Below, in pieces: positions 48,001 to 60,929 of a stretch of 64,000 nucleotides of DNA. A program made the translations under genes and the position numbers. The notes below the pieces were generated by a model. The model searched no databases. It saw only the letters and a program-made list of their open reading frames with translations, and was not told where the DNA came from. Source of the DNA: Lingula anatina (taxonomy: Eukaryota > Brachiopoda > Lingulata > Lingulida > Lingulidae). Where the stretch lies: NCBI RefSeq assembly GCF_001039355.2, contig NW_019776146.1, positions 522,188 through 586,187 of the forward strand, in the 5' to 3' direction. The number at the start of each line of letters is the position of its first letter. Position 1 is the first letter of the stretch.

Positions 48001-48214
48001 GACTGGGTTCCCACAGATTTAGATCGATCCATCTGGATCGACCTAGCTCCCTGGGGGTTCACTAAATTGCTGCCAGCTTCCGGGAGCCGAGCGCCCACAA
48101 AAGTTAATTACCCCCTAGTAGGCGGGACAGACATTTAAGCCGGTTCAGCTGACAGCAATCTAGTGAGATTCCCCAGGGGGATAGATCGATGTAAATATCT
48201 GTGGGAATGGACTC
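48001..48214. mobile_element. MITE-like element, family 1, copy 2
   Basis: About 214 bp running from GGGTTCCCACAGATTTAGATCG to its inverted counterpart TAAATATCTGTGGGAAT. The interior CTCCCTGGGGGTTCAC, TTAATTACCCCCTAGTAGGC and GGGACAGACATTTAAGCC is shared with the copies at 32181 and 61721. No coding capacity. Confidence 0.85.
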
Positions 48215-48525
48215 TAAAAGTTCAGATAAACAAGATTGACTAGAAGTTTGTTCCTAAATGCAAAGATTGGTTTATTACTCACACACTTACAATGTCATAA
48301 AAAATTAATCGGTGGTTAAAGTGGATCTCAATCCGAATTCCACAAAACATAGGCACCTGGAGCAATTTAGACTTGATCTGCTACATACTGTACAGCCTAG
48401 CCCCTACTTACAACGGCCAAAATGGATTCCCAAGCCATGTCAGTACATTGAACCATTGATAAGACGCATGCACCGTTTTAAGTCCTCAATAAAAAAAATT
48501 ACAAAATTAGTACCGATGGCGCACA

Positions 48526-48603
48526 TATATACAGGGTGGTTCATAAAACAACCTATTTTAAATAGAGATGGTAGGTGATTTTTTTTATGGACCACCCTGT
48601 ATA
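48526..48603. mobile_element. Very short inverted-repeat element with ACAGGGTGG termini
   Basis: About 78 bp. TATACAGGGTGGTTCATAAAA at one end pairs with TTTTTTATGGACCACCCTGTATA at the other. TA-flanked ACAGGGTG termini are known from some Tc1/mariner-type elements; the link here is inference. Confidence 0.6.
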
Positions 48604-50014
48604 GGCCCTCCGGTAATGTTCTGTCTGGAAAGAATCCGAAAGAGAAAACAGACTAGCAAAAGAATTTTCAAATCACTGGAGACAAAACAAAAATGTCGGT
48701 CAGAAGCAAGATTCTTTATCTGTTCTAAGGTTCACCATGCCAATTACAGTGCATTTTTTATACTTTCAGCGCTAATCCATGCACGGAAAGACATTGATAT
48801 GAATACCACTTGTGAAAACAATACCTGTCACTTCTGCAATTTTTCATGTTGCCAGTTACTTTAATCAATACTGGGGTTGACAGTCTTCGCAAGCTTTCAC
48901 AGAAAATGTAGACGATCTATTTTGAACTGAATAACATTTAACATTTTTGTTTTTATTCCAAACACTTTGACTCACACAGAGTGTTGGGTAATATTCTATA
49001 TTTACCTATTATATTACTTTAATACACTGCTAGAAGTTAAAAGGACAATATCCTTTATTTTTCTTAGCTTTACATGTATTATTTAGGTTGAAAACAATAA
49101 ATTTATCTTATGACAGTCACATTGACAGAAGAATGTGACGCTACAATTGATCAATCCAATCATCCCAGCAAAAAAAAATTCTCCTTGGAACTAGTTTTGT
49201 GCAGATATACACTTATCTGTGATTTGTACATTGAAGATATGTCGTACAGGTAAGGGTGTTCACATAGAAAAGAAACGTGCCATACCGAAAGAAGAATGCG
49301 TCAGGGTGATTGACAACTACGTCGTCGAATTCAAGCATTTCATCAGCGAAATTTCGGTCATTTATAACACCTGCTTTAAAAAATGCATCCTTGGAACTAG
49401 AGACATGCTCAATCATTGCTTTTTTAATTGTCATCACATCAGCTTCAAAGACACGTAAGCTTGTCTCAGTTTCTTGTCTCAATAATTAATTGTTATCATA
49501 TTAACGGGTCCTATATATATTGAGATAGTCTGTACATACATGTATGCTAGATGTTGTGATTACTGCTGCAATGCTTATAAAGAAGCATACACAGAGGACA
49601 AGTACAATTTTGTGCTTCTGTGTTCACAGTATAATGGCTACAGAGTCAAATATATTCCCGGCATTCAAGCAAACCTATTCAACTTTAATAAGCCCATGAA
49701 ATCTGAAGATGCAACTCTCTCAACAAACTTGTCAATGTAAGTGTATGAGTGCTTCAAACTTGGGGATATATAGAAGACATAAACTTGATTCCTGTTACTG
49801 TAATGTAATATGGGCTAGAGGACTAAATTTACGAAATAAGCATTATTATTACATGTATGCTAAGATATGATTGTAATATTGGTTGACACCTTTTATTCAT
49901 TTTATGCATGATACGCTGTTACAAAAAATTCAAAAAGAAAAATAGAATTAGACACGATTTTGTGTAAAGCAAGGTCTGTTTAAAGGCAAAAAAAAAAAAA
50001 AAAAAACGTTATAA

Positions 50015-50350
50015 ATCTGCCTCCCCGCCTCCGTCTTCCCTGCAGGGGCCTAGCAATTATACCTCGAAGCCGAAATTTCATCCGTGTGGAGGCGGAGAGA
50101 CCATTTAAAAATTAGGTGGTCTTGCTTTCATGTAGGATTCACCATATTTGATCCACGGATCAGTAGATCCAAGAACCATGTGTGCTGAATAATGGGGCCC
50201 ATTCAGAATAGATGATCCAAGTACTAACTGATCCTCCGACTAAATATGGCCGACCACACTTCAAAAGCGATGCCGCTGATTCCCGATGGTCTCTCCGCCT
50301 CCACACGCGCCTTTAAACGGATTAAATCTCGGCTCCAAGGTTTAAGTGCT
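50015..50350. mobile_element. Foldback element, diverged relative of family 2
   Basis: Palindromic arrangement of about 335 bp around GAATAATGGGGCCCATTC. It has GGAGGCGGAGAGACCATT on one side and GATGGTCTCTCCGCCTCC on the other, motifs also found at 31421-31626 and 32975-33287. The arms carry ATTTGATCC- and ATATGGCCGACC-like sequence. Confidence 0.6.
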
Positions 50351-50789
50351 AGGCCCCTACAGCGATAATAATAATATAATAATAGCAGCATTTACTTAAA
50401 GTCTAAAATGCAAATTTGTTCAATAGACTTTACAATGCAATGAAGAAAAATTAAAAAGCTAGCGAAAAAACAGGAAAAATTGATTAAAACAAATAATGTA
50501 AAGATTAAAAACGCAACTTAATCACTCTCTTTAAAAAGTTCAACATAAAAATTCTATTCATATTTTTTAGTCTTGAGTTCCCTTTTAAAAGTAGCCGTAG
50601 AGTATCCTACCTAGTAAAAGAGGAAGAAAATTTCATGACCCTGGTGCAGCGACTTTAAAAGAATATTTGGAATATTTATATATTTGTTTGTCCACAGACA
50701 AAGAGGTGACCACGTGTACACTAAGATTTTTTGCATGAGAAGAGGTATTGACCTCACTTTTACATCAGACACTTGTCTATAATTTGTGG

Positions 50790-52165
50790 GAGAGTAGAGT
50801 CATGATTGACTTTTTTCAAGATAGACCTAATGACTGTAGTCCAAAAAAAGATCTGGAAAAATTCCAGTTTTGAAAGAGATGTTAACAATGTGAAAATTAA
50901 GAGGCGCGATTACAACAGAGATCAAAACTAACACCTTGCTGGGAATAGGATTAAGGCAACAGGATGTTTTCTTAGATTTGTTAACGATCTTCACACTTTC
51001 AGCCCCCGATGTTTCATGAAAACAGATCAAAATTGACGCTGGGTATTTTTGAGTTCAGACACGTTTAGATATGAAGGGGGCATAGGTTGCCTTCTCTAGA
51101 ACTGCCAGATCATCATACATATCGGTTCACTGAATTTTTTTGTCACACATTGGTGATTAGCAAAGTCTTTTTGAGTGTGACTGTAGTAAGTTGTTTTTAC
51201 CAAAAGATCATTGACAGTTCTAAACAATGACTTCTTGTCTCCACCACTTGCACTGATTAAATCTGAGTAGTTTCATTTCTGTAGATTTGGTGATAAACAG
51301 TTTGTTTGTTTTTACGCCATAAACTTTCTGACTTCCGTCTTCAAGATATCACCACTTATCCATGGGTATGGGTCCATTCTTGACAATGAATTTTGACAAT
51401 AAAATTTTTCAGTGGAGCTACAGAGTGTATTTTGTCTAGGCCATCAAGCAGTCGCTTGTCGTATGATTCTTTCACTTGCCACATTATATGGATGCTGTCA
51501 CTATGTGGTGATCAGAAGGGAAATAACCGACAGCACAGAAATTTAGACGTTCATCTTTTTTCCTGGTGATAATCAGATCTAGTGAATGACCATGCACATG
51601 GGTTGACCCAGAAACATGCTGTTGTAAATATCCAGAATTGACATGAATTTGTTTGTTTCACTGTTATCAGTTTTTTCTCCCACTGTACACTGAAATCCCC
51701 TAGCACAATTAGCCGTCCTGAGAGGGTCCCTAGGTATTCTAGGAACTCTTCAAGGAATGTAGAATTTTTGATGTTGTTTTTCTTCGATGCAGGGATTCTA
51801 TATATAGTAACTATACGCAGAGTCGCAGATATTGCAGTAACTATTGCTTCAACAAACTCAAATAAGGTTGGAGACAAGACAGGCTACACTTGCCTCATCC
51901 AAAAACTTTCAACCAGGTTGTTTTCCAAAATAGAATCACGTATAGTCACCGATCCTTGATTTCTCACCGATCTACTGTTCATTGTGGCAATTGTAACTGA
52001 GAGGCCGGCCATTGACAATGTATGTATTGTCAATCGTTTTTATATCAATTAGGAATGGGCTTTTTTTCTTATGCAGACTCAATATTTTACAGATAAACTC
52101 GACTATTAGCAAAGATACAAGATCCAAAAGCCATGGGTGGTGAACACCGTTACTACATAACAAAG
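50790..52165 (-). pseudogene. Degenerate non-LTR retrotransposon (endonuclease and start of reverse transcriptase)
   Basis: On the - strand, pieces of an apurinic-like endonuclease can be read in shifting frames: TIATMNSRSVRNQ (about 52000), VTIYRIPASKK and GRLIVLGDFSVQW (51670-51820), LQQHVSGSTHVHGHSLDLII (51575-51640) and PSDHH (51506-51520). Further on, SCCLNPIPSKVL and FKTGIFPD (50850-50985) match the linker before reverse transcriptase in CR1/L2/Jockey-like elements. Stops and frameshifts interrupt it, and most of the reverse transcriptase is gone, so it is a dead fragment. Confidence 0.8.
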
Positions 52166-52444
52166 AATTTTATTAATCTAAATCCATAGAAACTTGAAGG
52201 AATAAACTGTCCAAGATAGAAACTACAGTTTAAAGAAGCAATTGAACCGAGCGTGGATCCCCAGTAACGCATATAAACCAGTATAAACTAGTTTATTATA
52301 CGACTCAATAAAGTCGACATGCTAAAGGAAACACCGAAATAATCGATCCATCAGTTATAAAAGAGCTTTAAACCTGCACCTTCTTCAAAATTTGGTCGTA
52401 AATTGACCTACTTATCTGACCAATTTATCTGCCCCTTTTACATC

Positions 52445-52615
52445 AGCACAGAAAGCAAGCAAAAAAATCCAAATGTCATTTTTCGGGTAATATGAAACGA
52501 TGGCTTTTGGTATTTCTCTAGGTTACACTATTTGAAACAATATGCTGGCATTTGGTCAGCTTTTATGGCAAAAAATTGCATTCAAATGCATCTGTAATCA
52601 CTATTTATAATCCAA
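52445..52615. repeat. Diverged direct repeat, copy 1
   Basis: About 170 bp starting AGCACAGAAAGCAAGCA and containing CAAATGTCA, TTTGAAAC and TTCAAATGCATCT. It recurs in the same order at 53052-53215 with many differences. Nature unknown. Confidence 0.6.
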
Positions 52616-53051
52616 TAATATTTAGTAAGGACTATAAGTGTTCCCCTTGATTTTGATAGAAACCGATTCAATAAATCCGCGATACCGTACACACCCCCTG
52701 TCTTATTTTTGTCCAAATTAACCCCCTTATGGCAATGAATAGGCTTACTTTTCTCAAGGCTAAAATAATCATTCAATTAACGAAGGGCATCTTTAAAAAA
52801 CATTGTTTATGTGAAGATAAGGTAAATATTGAATCAACATTCTACTGCCGGAACTTTTCATTATATATTAACATTGTTGAACACACGCAAGAAATCCGCT
52901 AATTCAGAAGGTTGATCTGCGATGTGGGGAAATTCATTTGTAATGTACTAATAGATAAAAAAAGCCCAGAGTTTCACTATTTAATTTTTCAATCTTTGCA
53001 AACACAAACCCCGAGTAATGTAAATATTATAAATGTAGCTAGGTTACATAT

Positions 53052-53215
53052 AGCACAGAAAGCAAGCAGAAAATATCCGTTCAAATGTCAATTTACGTTT
53101 AACAGGAGAACGATATCCTTTTGTATTGCTCTTATTTATACCATTTGAAACTATTTGGTGTTTGATTGGCTTTTGTAGCAAAAATTTGACTTCAAATGCA
53201 TCTTTAAAGAGTAAG
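53052..53215. repeat. Diverged direct repeat, copy 2
   Basis: Second copy of the repeat at 52445-52615, 607 bp downstream and in the same orientation. No coding capacity. Confidence 0.6.
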
Positions 53216-53397
53216 TGATATGAGTAGCCTTATAAAGTTATGATGATAGCATTACTGCAAAGAACTTTCGAGCATAAAACAAGAGATTTGACACAGGAGG
53301 ACTCAATTAAGTGTAAAATTACATGTAATATTAGCTGAAAATTACAGTCTACTGTGATACTGAATACATCTGTAGCAGTCCAATAAAACAATAGGTC

Positions 53398-53398
<1 letters not shown>

Positions 53399-53432
<34 letters not shown>

Positions 53433-53435
53433 TTT
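53399..53435. repeat. (TTTA)n microsatellite
   Basis: About nine tetranucleotide units, the last one changed to TTTG. Confidence 0.9.
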
Positions 53436-53592
53436 GTTTATTTTGGATTTCTTAACTTTTGTGAGACTTCCCACTTTTAATAACATTGACCAAAGAAAGC
53501 CCCTCAAACAAATGTTCTGTCACTAATTAAGATAGATAGAGGGACTAAGGTCTAAAATTGGACATTGCTTGGTAAAGTTCTGTGAAGCAGAT

Positions 53593-53880
53593 TTATTCCC
53601 TATTAATGAATATGTCGGCCATGGCATACAACAAGGTGAATCGTACAGTAAACCAAATCCATCGTGTTAGATTTTTCTTTCTACTAATCAATTGCAAACT
53701 GAGCCGCGATTCATCTGTACGTAAAACAGGATATGTTCCGATATACACAAACGTTTTGGTTTTCCAACGCAACACACAGGTCCTTTTTTTACGATATTTT
53801 GCAACCATGGCAAATTCTACAGTCCAGTTTACATGCATGAAAAGCAATATAATTAGGTCGAATATCAAGAATGGTTTCAA
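53593..53880 (-). pseudogene. Possible Tc1/mariner transposase remnant
   Basis: A 95-codon - strand frame contains VLRTDESRLSLQ, resembling the 'V-L-F-S/T-DESRF-S-L' block around a catalytic Asp of Tc1-like transposases, preceded by a Trp at the expected distance. No terminal repeats or second motif were seen, so this may be chance. Confidence 0.3.
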
Positions 53881-56169
53881 GTATCTTTTTTTCCACCTTC
53901 ACTTACTTTGATTATCAAAGTTCATCTGAGTATGCGATCAATATCTGGGTATTCAACTTTTCAGCAAAGACAATAAACAGGTTGTATCAACGGAGCTGTG
54001 TATACGCATCAATGCAGCACGTTAACTGATAGACATCCCAAGTATGTGCTTGATTAGCGATTTTAAAAGGATGACAACTGTTCATTTTGACCAAAAAATA
54101 AGGGATTTTCCAGGGGTAAACGATAATTTCCCCTTACTTACCAATGGTTAATAAATCCGTTCCGACATCAATGTTAGTACCTTATTTTCTTAAAGTTTGT
54201 TTTTATTTTTATTTTTTGGAATAATCTCTGAAGAAATTATTAGAGGGTACCCATCTATGGACACGTGGTATGATGCATGCACAGATTCCAAAATCATAGG
54301 GATAACTGCCGTTTTGATAATAAAATAGATTTTTACATATTTCTTTGAGTTGTTTAAAATGTATTTATTATGAATTATGAATCTCATAAGAAAAGCAGGT
54401 ATCTCTTTAATCAAAGTAAATATCAAATAATCGCTTTTACATATCCCATCACTTAAGATTTTTGAATGAATCAATCAACCATTCTCTTCATGCAGCATTT
54501 TAAATTCCATATTCTAATGTAAACAAGTGGGATTTTATTAAACGGGTAATGCCATGTAGGTTTTTTAATTATAATGAAAATTACCGAGATTATGCAATTA
54601 TTCCGTTTTCATCACAATCGATTCCCTCGTGAAAAACTGATATCTTAAAATGTGGTAAAGCATACTGTTGGGGTTACTCTTTAATCCTGGAATTTTATTT
54701 AAAGCAATTCAGGCAGTCTTCGTCAGCTCTTGCGGTCACTTCCAATCAAACGACTGTCTGATGTTTCACCGCTTTTGTGTAAGAAGGAAATCAAACGCGC
54801 GTGTGGTATACACGTTGTGGCGAGTAATAATCATGGCAGCGTGCAATCGAAAGACGTTTCTGTCATTAAGGAATTCATGTTCAACAATAGTAGCTAGTTA
54901 TTTTTGAATTCGTCAGAGACGTGCTTTGTGCAACTGCTAATGATGCACATTAATCTTGTTCATACCTTGTATCAGATTTAACCCAATACTAACTGATACA
55001 GAACGACATAATGATTAGTGTTTAAATCAACTGGTCTCAAATACTGGAAAGGCAGGGAAACATCCTAGTAATTTGAATAAAACTTCGGTAAAGCTTACCC
55101 CCAAAAATGTAACCCGGCTGTCTGAGACACTTCAGTGTGGTTAAACAATTTTGAAGTTATCAAAATCAACATTTTACTAAAGGAATGTAGTATAGCAATG
55201 CATTACACTTAAGGCATTATGGTGAATGTTATTTATATACCAAAGTAAACTTTGCAACTTGCATATAACTGGAAATATAACTGCAAAAGCCTTTAACCTT
55301 TATATAGTAAAACATATATAAGCCAAAAATTACGCCGACGCTAACATCAAGGGTATGGCAATTCTCCCTTTGACTAAGCCTCATCGAGCCTAAAAAACCA
55401 TACATTGACTCCACAAAAGAAAAAAATCATTTCATGATTGCACTATGATGCAGAACCTGGGGGCAACAAGAGGATTATTCTACTTATCATTTCTATTTTC
55501 ACGAACTTTGCATTTTCGTTTAACCATTCCCATCAATAATGGATATAAAACTTTTAAGACCTTTCGTTCCGTCTGGTAGCTACTTCCATTTACTCAAATC
55601 ACTACTGCCTTCTCTCACTGTTTGCAATCCCTGATTTGTTTGTCTGTCTTCATTTCCTGGAGGAATCTTTCGATCATTCCCGAAGGGCTATGAAAACCCA
55701 TTAAGCTGACTAATACTAAATGGGTACTGACGACCAGTAGTTTCTGTTTTGGAATTGCCACTAGCATATCGAGGTTATAAGGGGCAGGCATTGCTTAAAA
55801 GAAGGGGGGGCTAGGAGAGATCATTTTTGACTCTCTACGCAAAGTTGCTTGCAAAATATATCGAAAGAGCTAGACACCCCCCCCAATTCCCTCACTTCCG
55901 TTGATTCATATTCCAGTTATGAAATACTCATTATTTTATCTTATTTATCTTTTTTTATTTGTTCTTTGTGTATGGTAGTTTTTAATATATCAATCAACAA
56001 CAGAAATAAGAACGATGTCTACAGAGGACCATCCAATGGCACCCGAACCACACACGAAGGTAACGCGAAGATACAGCTTTTTAGTTCATAGTAGTTTATT
56101 ACCGCAAGACACGCAGGGCCACACGATATATGGCTACACGGTGTCGTATTAACAGTACAATGCGTTCGA

Positions 56170-56280
56170 ACTTACGGGGCATTCAAAACAAGTTGATCTG
56201 CGGACTAACAGATTCGCGGATCAAATATGGCCGATCCACATAAAAGCAGGGCCGACTAATCCCGAAAGGCAAACTGAACA
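56170..56280. repeat. Partial copy related to the foldback element at 50015
   Basis: Contains GGGGCATTCAAAACAAGTTGATC, AAATATGGCCGATCCACAT and CCGACTAATCCCGA, in the same order as the right half of the element at 50015-50350. Fragmentary. Confidence 0.45.
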
Positions 56281-56389
56281 CAAGAATCCAACACGCAAGG
56301 TTCGTCGGAAATTTTTAGCATGCCAAAGATTGTACCACCGCCCACGGAATTGCTGAAGGAGCCAGAGGTTCTACACCAGCGGTCATACA

Positions 56390-56545
56390 ATGGCTTAAGA
56401 ATGACTTATACGATGGCTTAAGAATGACTTACACGATGGCTTAAGAATGCCGCACGAATTTCCCTCAGCGTGTGTCCATCTGGTGTCATCTGGTGACGCA
56501 CATCTGGTGTCGTTTGGTGACATCCATCTGGTGGCACTTGCTTAA
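56390..56545. repeat. Two adjacent short tandem repeats
   Basis: Three copies of a ~25-bp unit (ATGGCTTAAGAATGACTTAYACG) at about 56390-56450, then several imperfect copies of CATCTGGTGTC/CATCTGGTGAC to about 56540. Confidence 0.75.
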
Positions 56546-58216
56546 GGAAAATGCCACGAACAAAGTTACATTTACCGGGAATTGATTGTTTTGTCTAAAG
56601 AGGACCGCATGCTATTGTTCGACGTCATGAAACGGTTGTTGGGAGCAGTTGAGAAGGGCTATAAGAGGCAATAAGAGGCTTTTCCAGTTATGTAATATGC
56701 GAAGACATAGCACTTATGTTTGTCTATAAGGTGTCCCTCAATATCGTTTCAAACCATTTCCATAACTGCAAATGTAATTTGTGTTTATAGATTATTGAAG
56801 ACAGATAACCACACTAAATGTGCCAATTTTTGTAAGTTGTCAGTTAATAGTATAACTCTGTCCTTTCGTAACAATGTATACCTTCTAACCAATACGAAGG
56901 CCTTTATTGCCAGCAATAAGGCTTATTTGACCTTGGCGTTTTTGGAGAGACTGGCTTGACTTCCGAGCAGTACTTACTACCGTTCTCCTAGCTTTCCTAT
57001 GATAGTAACGGTCAAGGTCACAAGAGAACGGGCGTCAATTTGACTGCTTCTTTTGGCTGGTCAGTTCACCACATTGATAGGAAAACAAGTCCCAGTCTAA
57101 ATGTTGAAATCATGGCATTATGGCAAGGGATATAAAGTTAGCGGACCCAAAAGTAATTACTTTGGGACATTCAGGTTTCATAATACTCCAAATATTTTAT
57201 ATGGAATTTCTAAGCGTATTTCCGGCTAGATCTGATGGACTATGTCATGCAAAGAAGGTGTTACTTTTGTTAAACAAAGTCAAGAATAATGTGCATGTCG
57301 CAAATATGCATAATGAGGCTTTATCAGATTTCTTTGTCATAATAGACACACGATAATTTCTGAGACCGACGCCCCAGATTTCCAGATTCCTTGACCTTTC
57401 ACAAAATATAGAAAGAAAGAAAGAAAGGAAGGCAAGAAAGAAAGAAAAGTAAGGCAAGAAAAAAACATGTATTAGCCAGAACCAGATATTAACCAGCCAT
57501 TTGGTCATAATCTTTTTGACCAATTCTCGTCCACATATTGAGTTCAAGACATATTTATCGTAGGCTATTCCACTTAAATTAGGTATAAGTCTGAAACATC
57601 ACCATGGTTTTGCTGTTATAAAGCAGACAAAGCAGACCTATTTTCAGTCTTTAAGTTAAGACCAATTTTCGGGGTAGAGTTCTTTTGTGAAATTGACCCG
57701 TCCCTAATTGTTCAATGGCGTCAATTTGGTCATTGGCTCCTCTAGTAAGAAGACTTTGGGTGGCACTGAAAGATTATCGTGGTACACTTATCGTGTCTGC
57801 TTTCTAACGTTTCTGCATCAGGTGCAGGAGTTAGCAACAAATTCTTCGCACACATGGAATCCAATCCGAGTAGCACAAATAATAAAAATGCCCATTGTGT
57901 AGGCCAAAGTAGTTTAAAAAAATCAAATCACTGTGTTTATAATTACATATATAAGAGCTTGTACTTTTGAGCAAAACGGTTATAGATATAGCAGTAGTTA
58001 GACCAGTGGATGGGTACCATTTCCCCTGTAAAAATACATCCATCAAATGACCTACAGATAAATAGGCGTTTGACCCAACTTCCTGCCTATCAAAAATAAA
58101 GAAAAATGACACAATCTACACATACTTCAAATTGCCACAAATTGCAGCAATTCATCTAATATAACCTGATTTAATTCTTCGTATACGCAGTACAAACAAA
58201 GATCACTTTTTTTTTT

Positions 58217-58500
58217 CTTGGTTCATTCTGATCATTTTCAAAATGGTAAATGATTAAAATATAATATAAATTTACTCTAAAATCAATCTGCTTTGCTTAA
58301 GACGAAAGAAAAGATCTCTGCTTAATCAGCTGGTCCATGTTNTTTGTTTGTTTGTTTTGTTTTTTGTTTTTTTTTCTTGGTTCATTCTGATCATTTTCAA
58401 AATGGTAAATGATTAAAATATAATATAAATGCACTCTAAAATTAATCTGCTTTGCTTAAGACGACAGAAAAGATCTCTGCTTAATCAGCGGGTCCATGTT
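58217..58500. repeat. Tandem duplication, period 159 bp
   Basis: Units start at 58217 and 58376 (CTTGGTTCATTCTGATC). They share about 125 bp with a handful of substitutions and are separated by a T/G-rich linker containing an unresolved N at 58342. The N in simple sequence suggests an assembly join. Confidence 0.9.
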
Positions 58501-60331
58501 TTTAATCTTTGCCTTGTCTGTTGGGAGAAAACCCATTTCATTACATTGTTTCCCGTGTGGATATTTGATTATCAACCTAATTAGAACCGCACGCTTCCTT
58601 TCGTGCAGGTATTTCTTCGAAGAGGCGCATGTGCTATCCTAATGTTTAGGTTATGTCAGCTTCTTTAATTTCAGATCCCCATACGTGCACGTTTATCGAC
58701 AAGTGGTTATGTGCTGAGATTTGAAAATGAAGAAACTGGTCTGCCTTGGCTCTGGAACTTACTGTAGGTCAGACGTAGCTTACTCTTGTCTAAGTAAAAT
58801 CTCTAGTCGAGAAACTGACACTGCACGCACTCATAATCTTGTGATTAGTTTCTACAAAGAAAAGATTTAAGTCTTGAATGTCCAGTTGTGCACTCGTTCT
58901 TCGAATCCTTTCAATGTAAATACCGTTGGCAGATTTGGCCTGTTACACACTACGAAAATTTGTTCTAGGCATTAGCATGCTAATTTCCGTTTCGCAAAGA
59001 ATTTAAGCAGTAACTCAGCTGTTTTTTTTTTTTTTTCGGGCTTTTAACTAAGCCCCCTGAGCAAATTGTGATTGTCTTGGCAATGATTTTAACTCTCAGT
59101 GCTTGACAATAGGCCTCTCAGGCACGTCAACTACATTCATTGTGGCCCAATCGTTCGTAAAACACTCTTATACCGATATCACTAAGTCGATTTTACATAG
59201 GCGGCTATCTGATTTCAGCAATCAAACAAATTCCAAAATCTTGAGACTTTTGTGAAACAGGCCCTGGGGCAACCATAGTTATGTGAATATTTTTAAAAAG
59301 CTTTTTCAGAATCTCTTGATATCTTTCTTCGATATCAGACATTCTGTATCCCTCCATTTCACGAGTACAAAGCCTTCCTATCATTTCTCTGTTCCTTGCT
59401 ATGCACGTCTAAAGAACCACTACTGGTATATAATAACACGTGCGCGCGCGTATTAATTCTCTTTTGATTATATCATACACATCGATACAGAGAGGGAAGA
59501 GCGATGAGAAAATAATTTTTGCTATCCTGGGTTTACGAGGTAATGAGGTAATGACTATTTAAGTCATGTTTCTTCCGTGAAATTCCTGTGAAGGTCGATT
59601 GCTTTTCTGAGGGATTGAGGATTGGAATGTGAATGCCCAAGCATACATCTGCACATGCGCACAAGGCGTTTCAGCGGTCTGATCAAAGTGTCTCCGAACA
59701 TATAACAAAGTGTATATCATTAGATAGAAGGAAAACTTTCATTGATTAACATTAAATATTGATTTTAAAGGCACGTACTAACAACAATCTGCGTATGAAT
59801 TAAAGGTTACTAAAACACATGTGAAAACGTGATCAAAGAAAAGCGTGATTATACATGCTGAACAAGTAAAACGTTCCAATCGAACCTAAAATATTAAATT
59901 TAAGAAAAATAAATCCACCAATTCCATAAGGATGAGATGGCTAAAGGAATTACAGAAGTGCACTGATTTGCTTATTTAGATTACACTTGCACAGACACGT
60001 GCACAGTAATAAGTGTTCGTTGCACACAAATCCGCCCGCATGCCCATTTTTTCGTCGAACCGTTTCCTTACATGTATTCAGTTTTTCCCAAATAGTTACT
60101 CAACCATTCGACGAATAAGCCTTTGAAATTACTTGTCCAATTAAATTTAAAAAAAAAGGTTTAGTGTTGATCTTAAATTATAATTATTTAACCTGAGCAA
60201 AACCTACGTCATGCCAGTTTACAAAATAAAACTTAAAGGTCACATGTAACATAATGAATTGCCACTGTACTTTGCCTCGCTATTCTCCACTTAGTCTTTT
60301 TTCTACGCAATAGACCAAACAGACATTTGCA

Positions 60332-60793
60332 TTAATTGTAACAGACATCAAAAGAAAAGATCAACCTCCGACTCAAGGCTTCAGTAGCGCTGTCGCTCGC
60401 CCTCTCGCCTTCGTGCGCAAGAAAAAACGCGGACACTTCAAGCACAATTTCGAGAGCAATCAACACGCGAAATGAGGCAAAGAATTCACGCGCTTTTAAG
60501 ACCGAAACCATGATCAATTTGAGGAGTTGGCTATGGTAGTTTTTATTTGGTCTACAGAAAAAGTGAGTCCTTATCCCTAGGTGGAAAAAAAAAGAATTAT
60601 CCAGGATGTCCATACCATTTACACGCGATATCGAACTTCCTCGAATGTATCCAGATTCTCTCCCATCCTTTCTCAAAATACGATGATAACATGTGAAGTC
60701 ATCCAACATATGCTGTAGTACATGTACATGACCCCCTAGCTGAAACAACAGATTACCTCCCCACATACACACACAGACAAGCAGATAAACCAC
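60332..60793 (-). other. Unassigned 153-codon open frame
   Basis: The longest open frame outside the two receptors. It starts in sequence next to a (CA)n repeat, has no recognised domain, and its C-terminal half contains a hydrophobic stretch (VLIALEIVLEVSAFFLAH). I see no splice context and do not call it a gene. Confidence 0.25.
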
Positions 60794-60897
60794 CTACCCG
60801 CCACACACACACAGACACACACACACACACGTACTAATATTCGGTCAAAAACCATGGGTGACGTTCTCACCCCCTCCTATTAGGCAACAGATAATTA

Positions 60898-60929
60898 CCC
60901 CCCCCCCTTACCCCCCCCCCCCCCCCCCC
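60898..60929. repeat. Interrupted poly-C tract
   Basis: C runs split by TTA, about 70 bp past a (CA)n tract. Such tracts are prone to length error in assembly. Confidence 0.85.

Noticed and set aside
60332-60793. The 153-codon frame as a genuine gene
   Set aside because: No recognised domain, no splice context, and it starts in sequence beside a CA repeat. Reported only as an unassigned frame.
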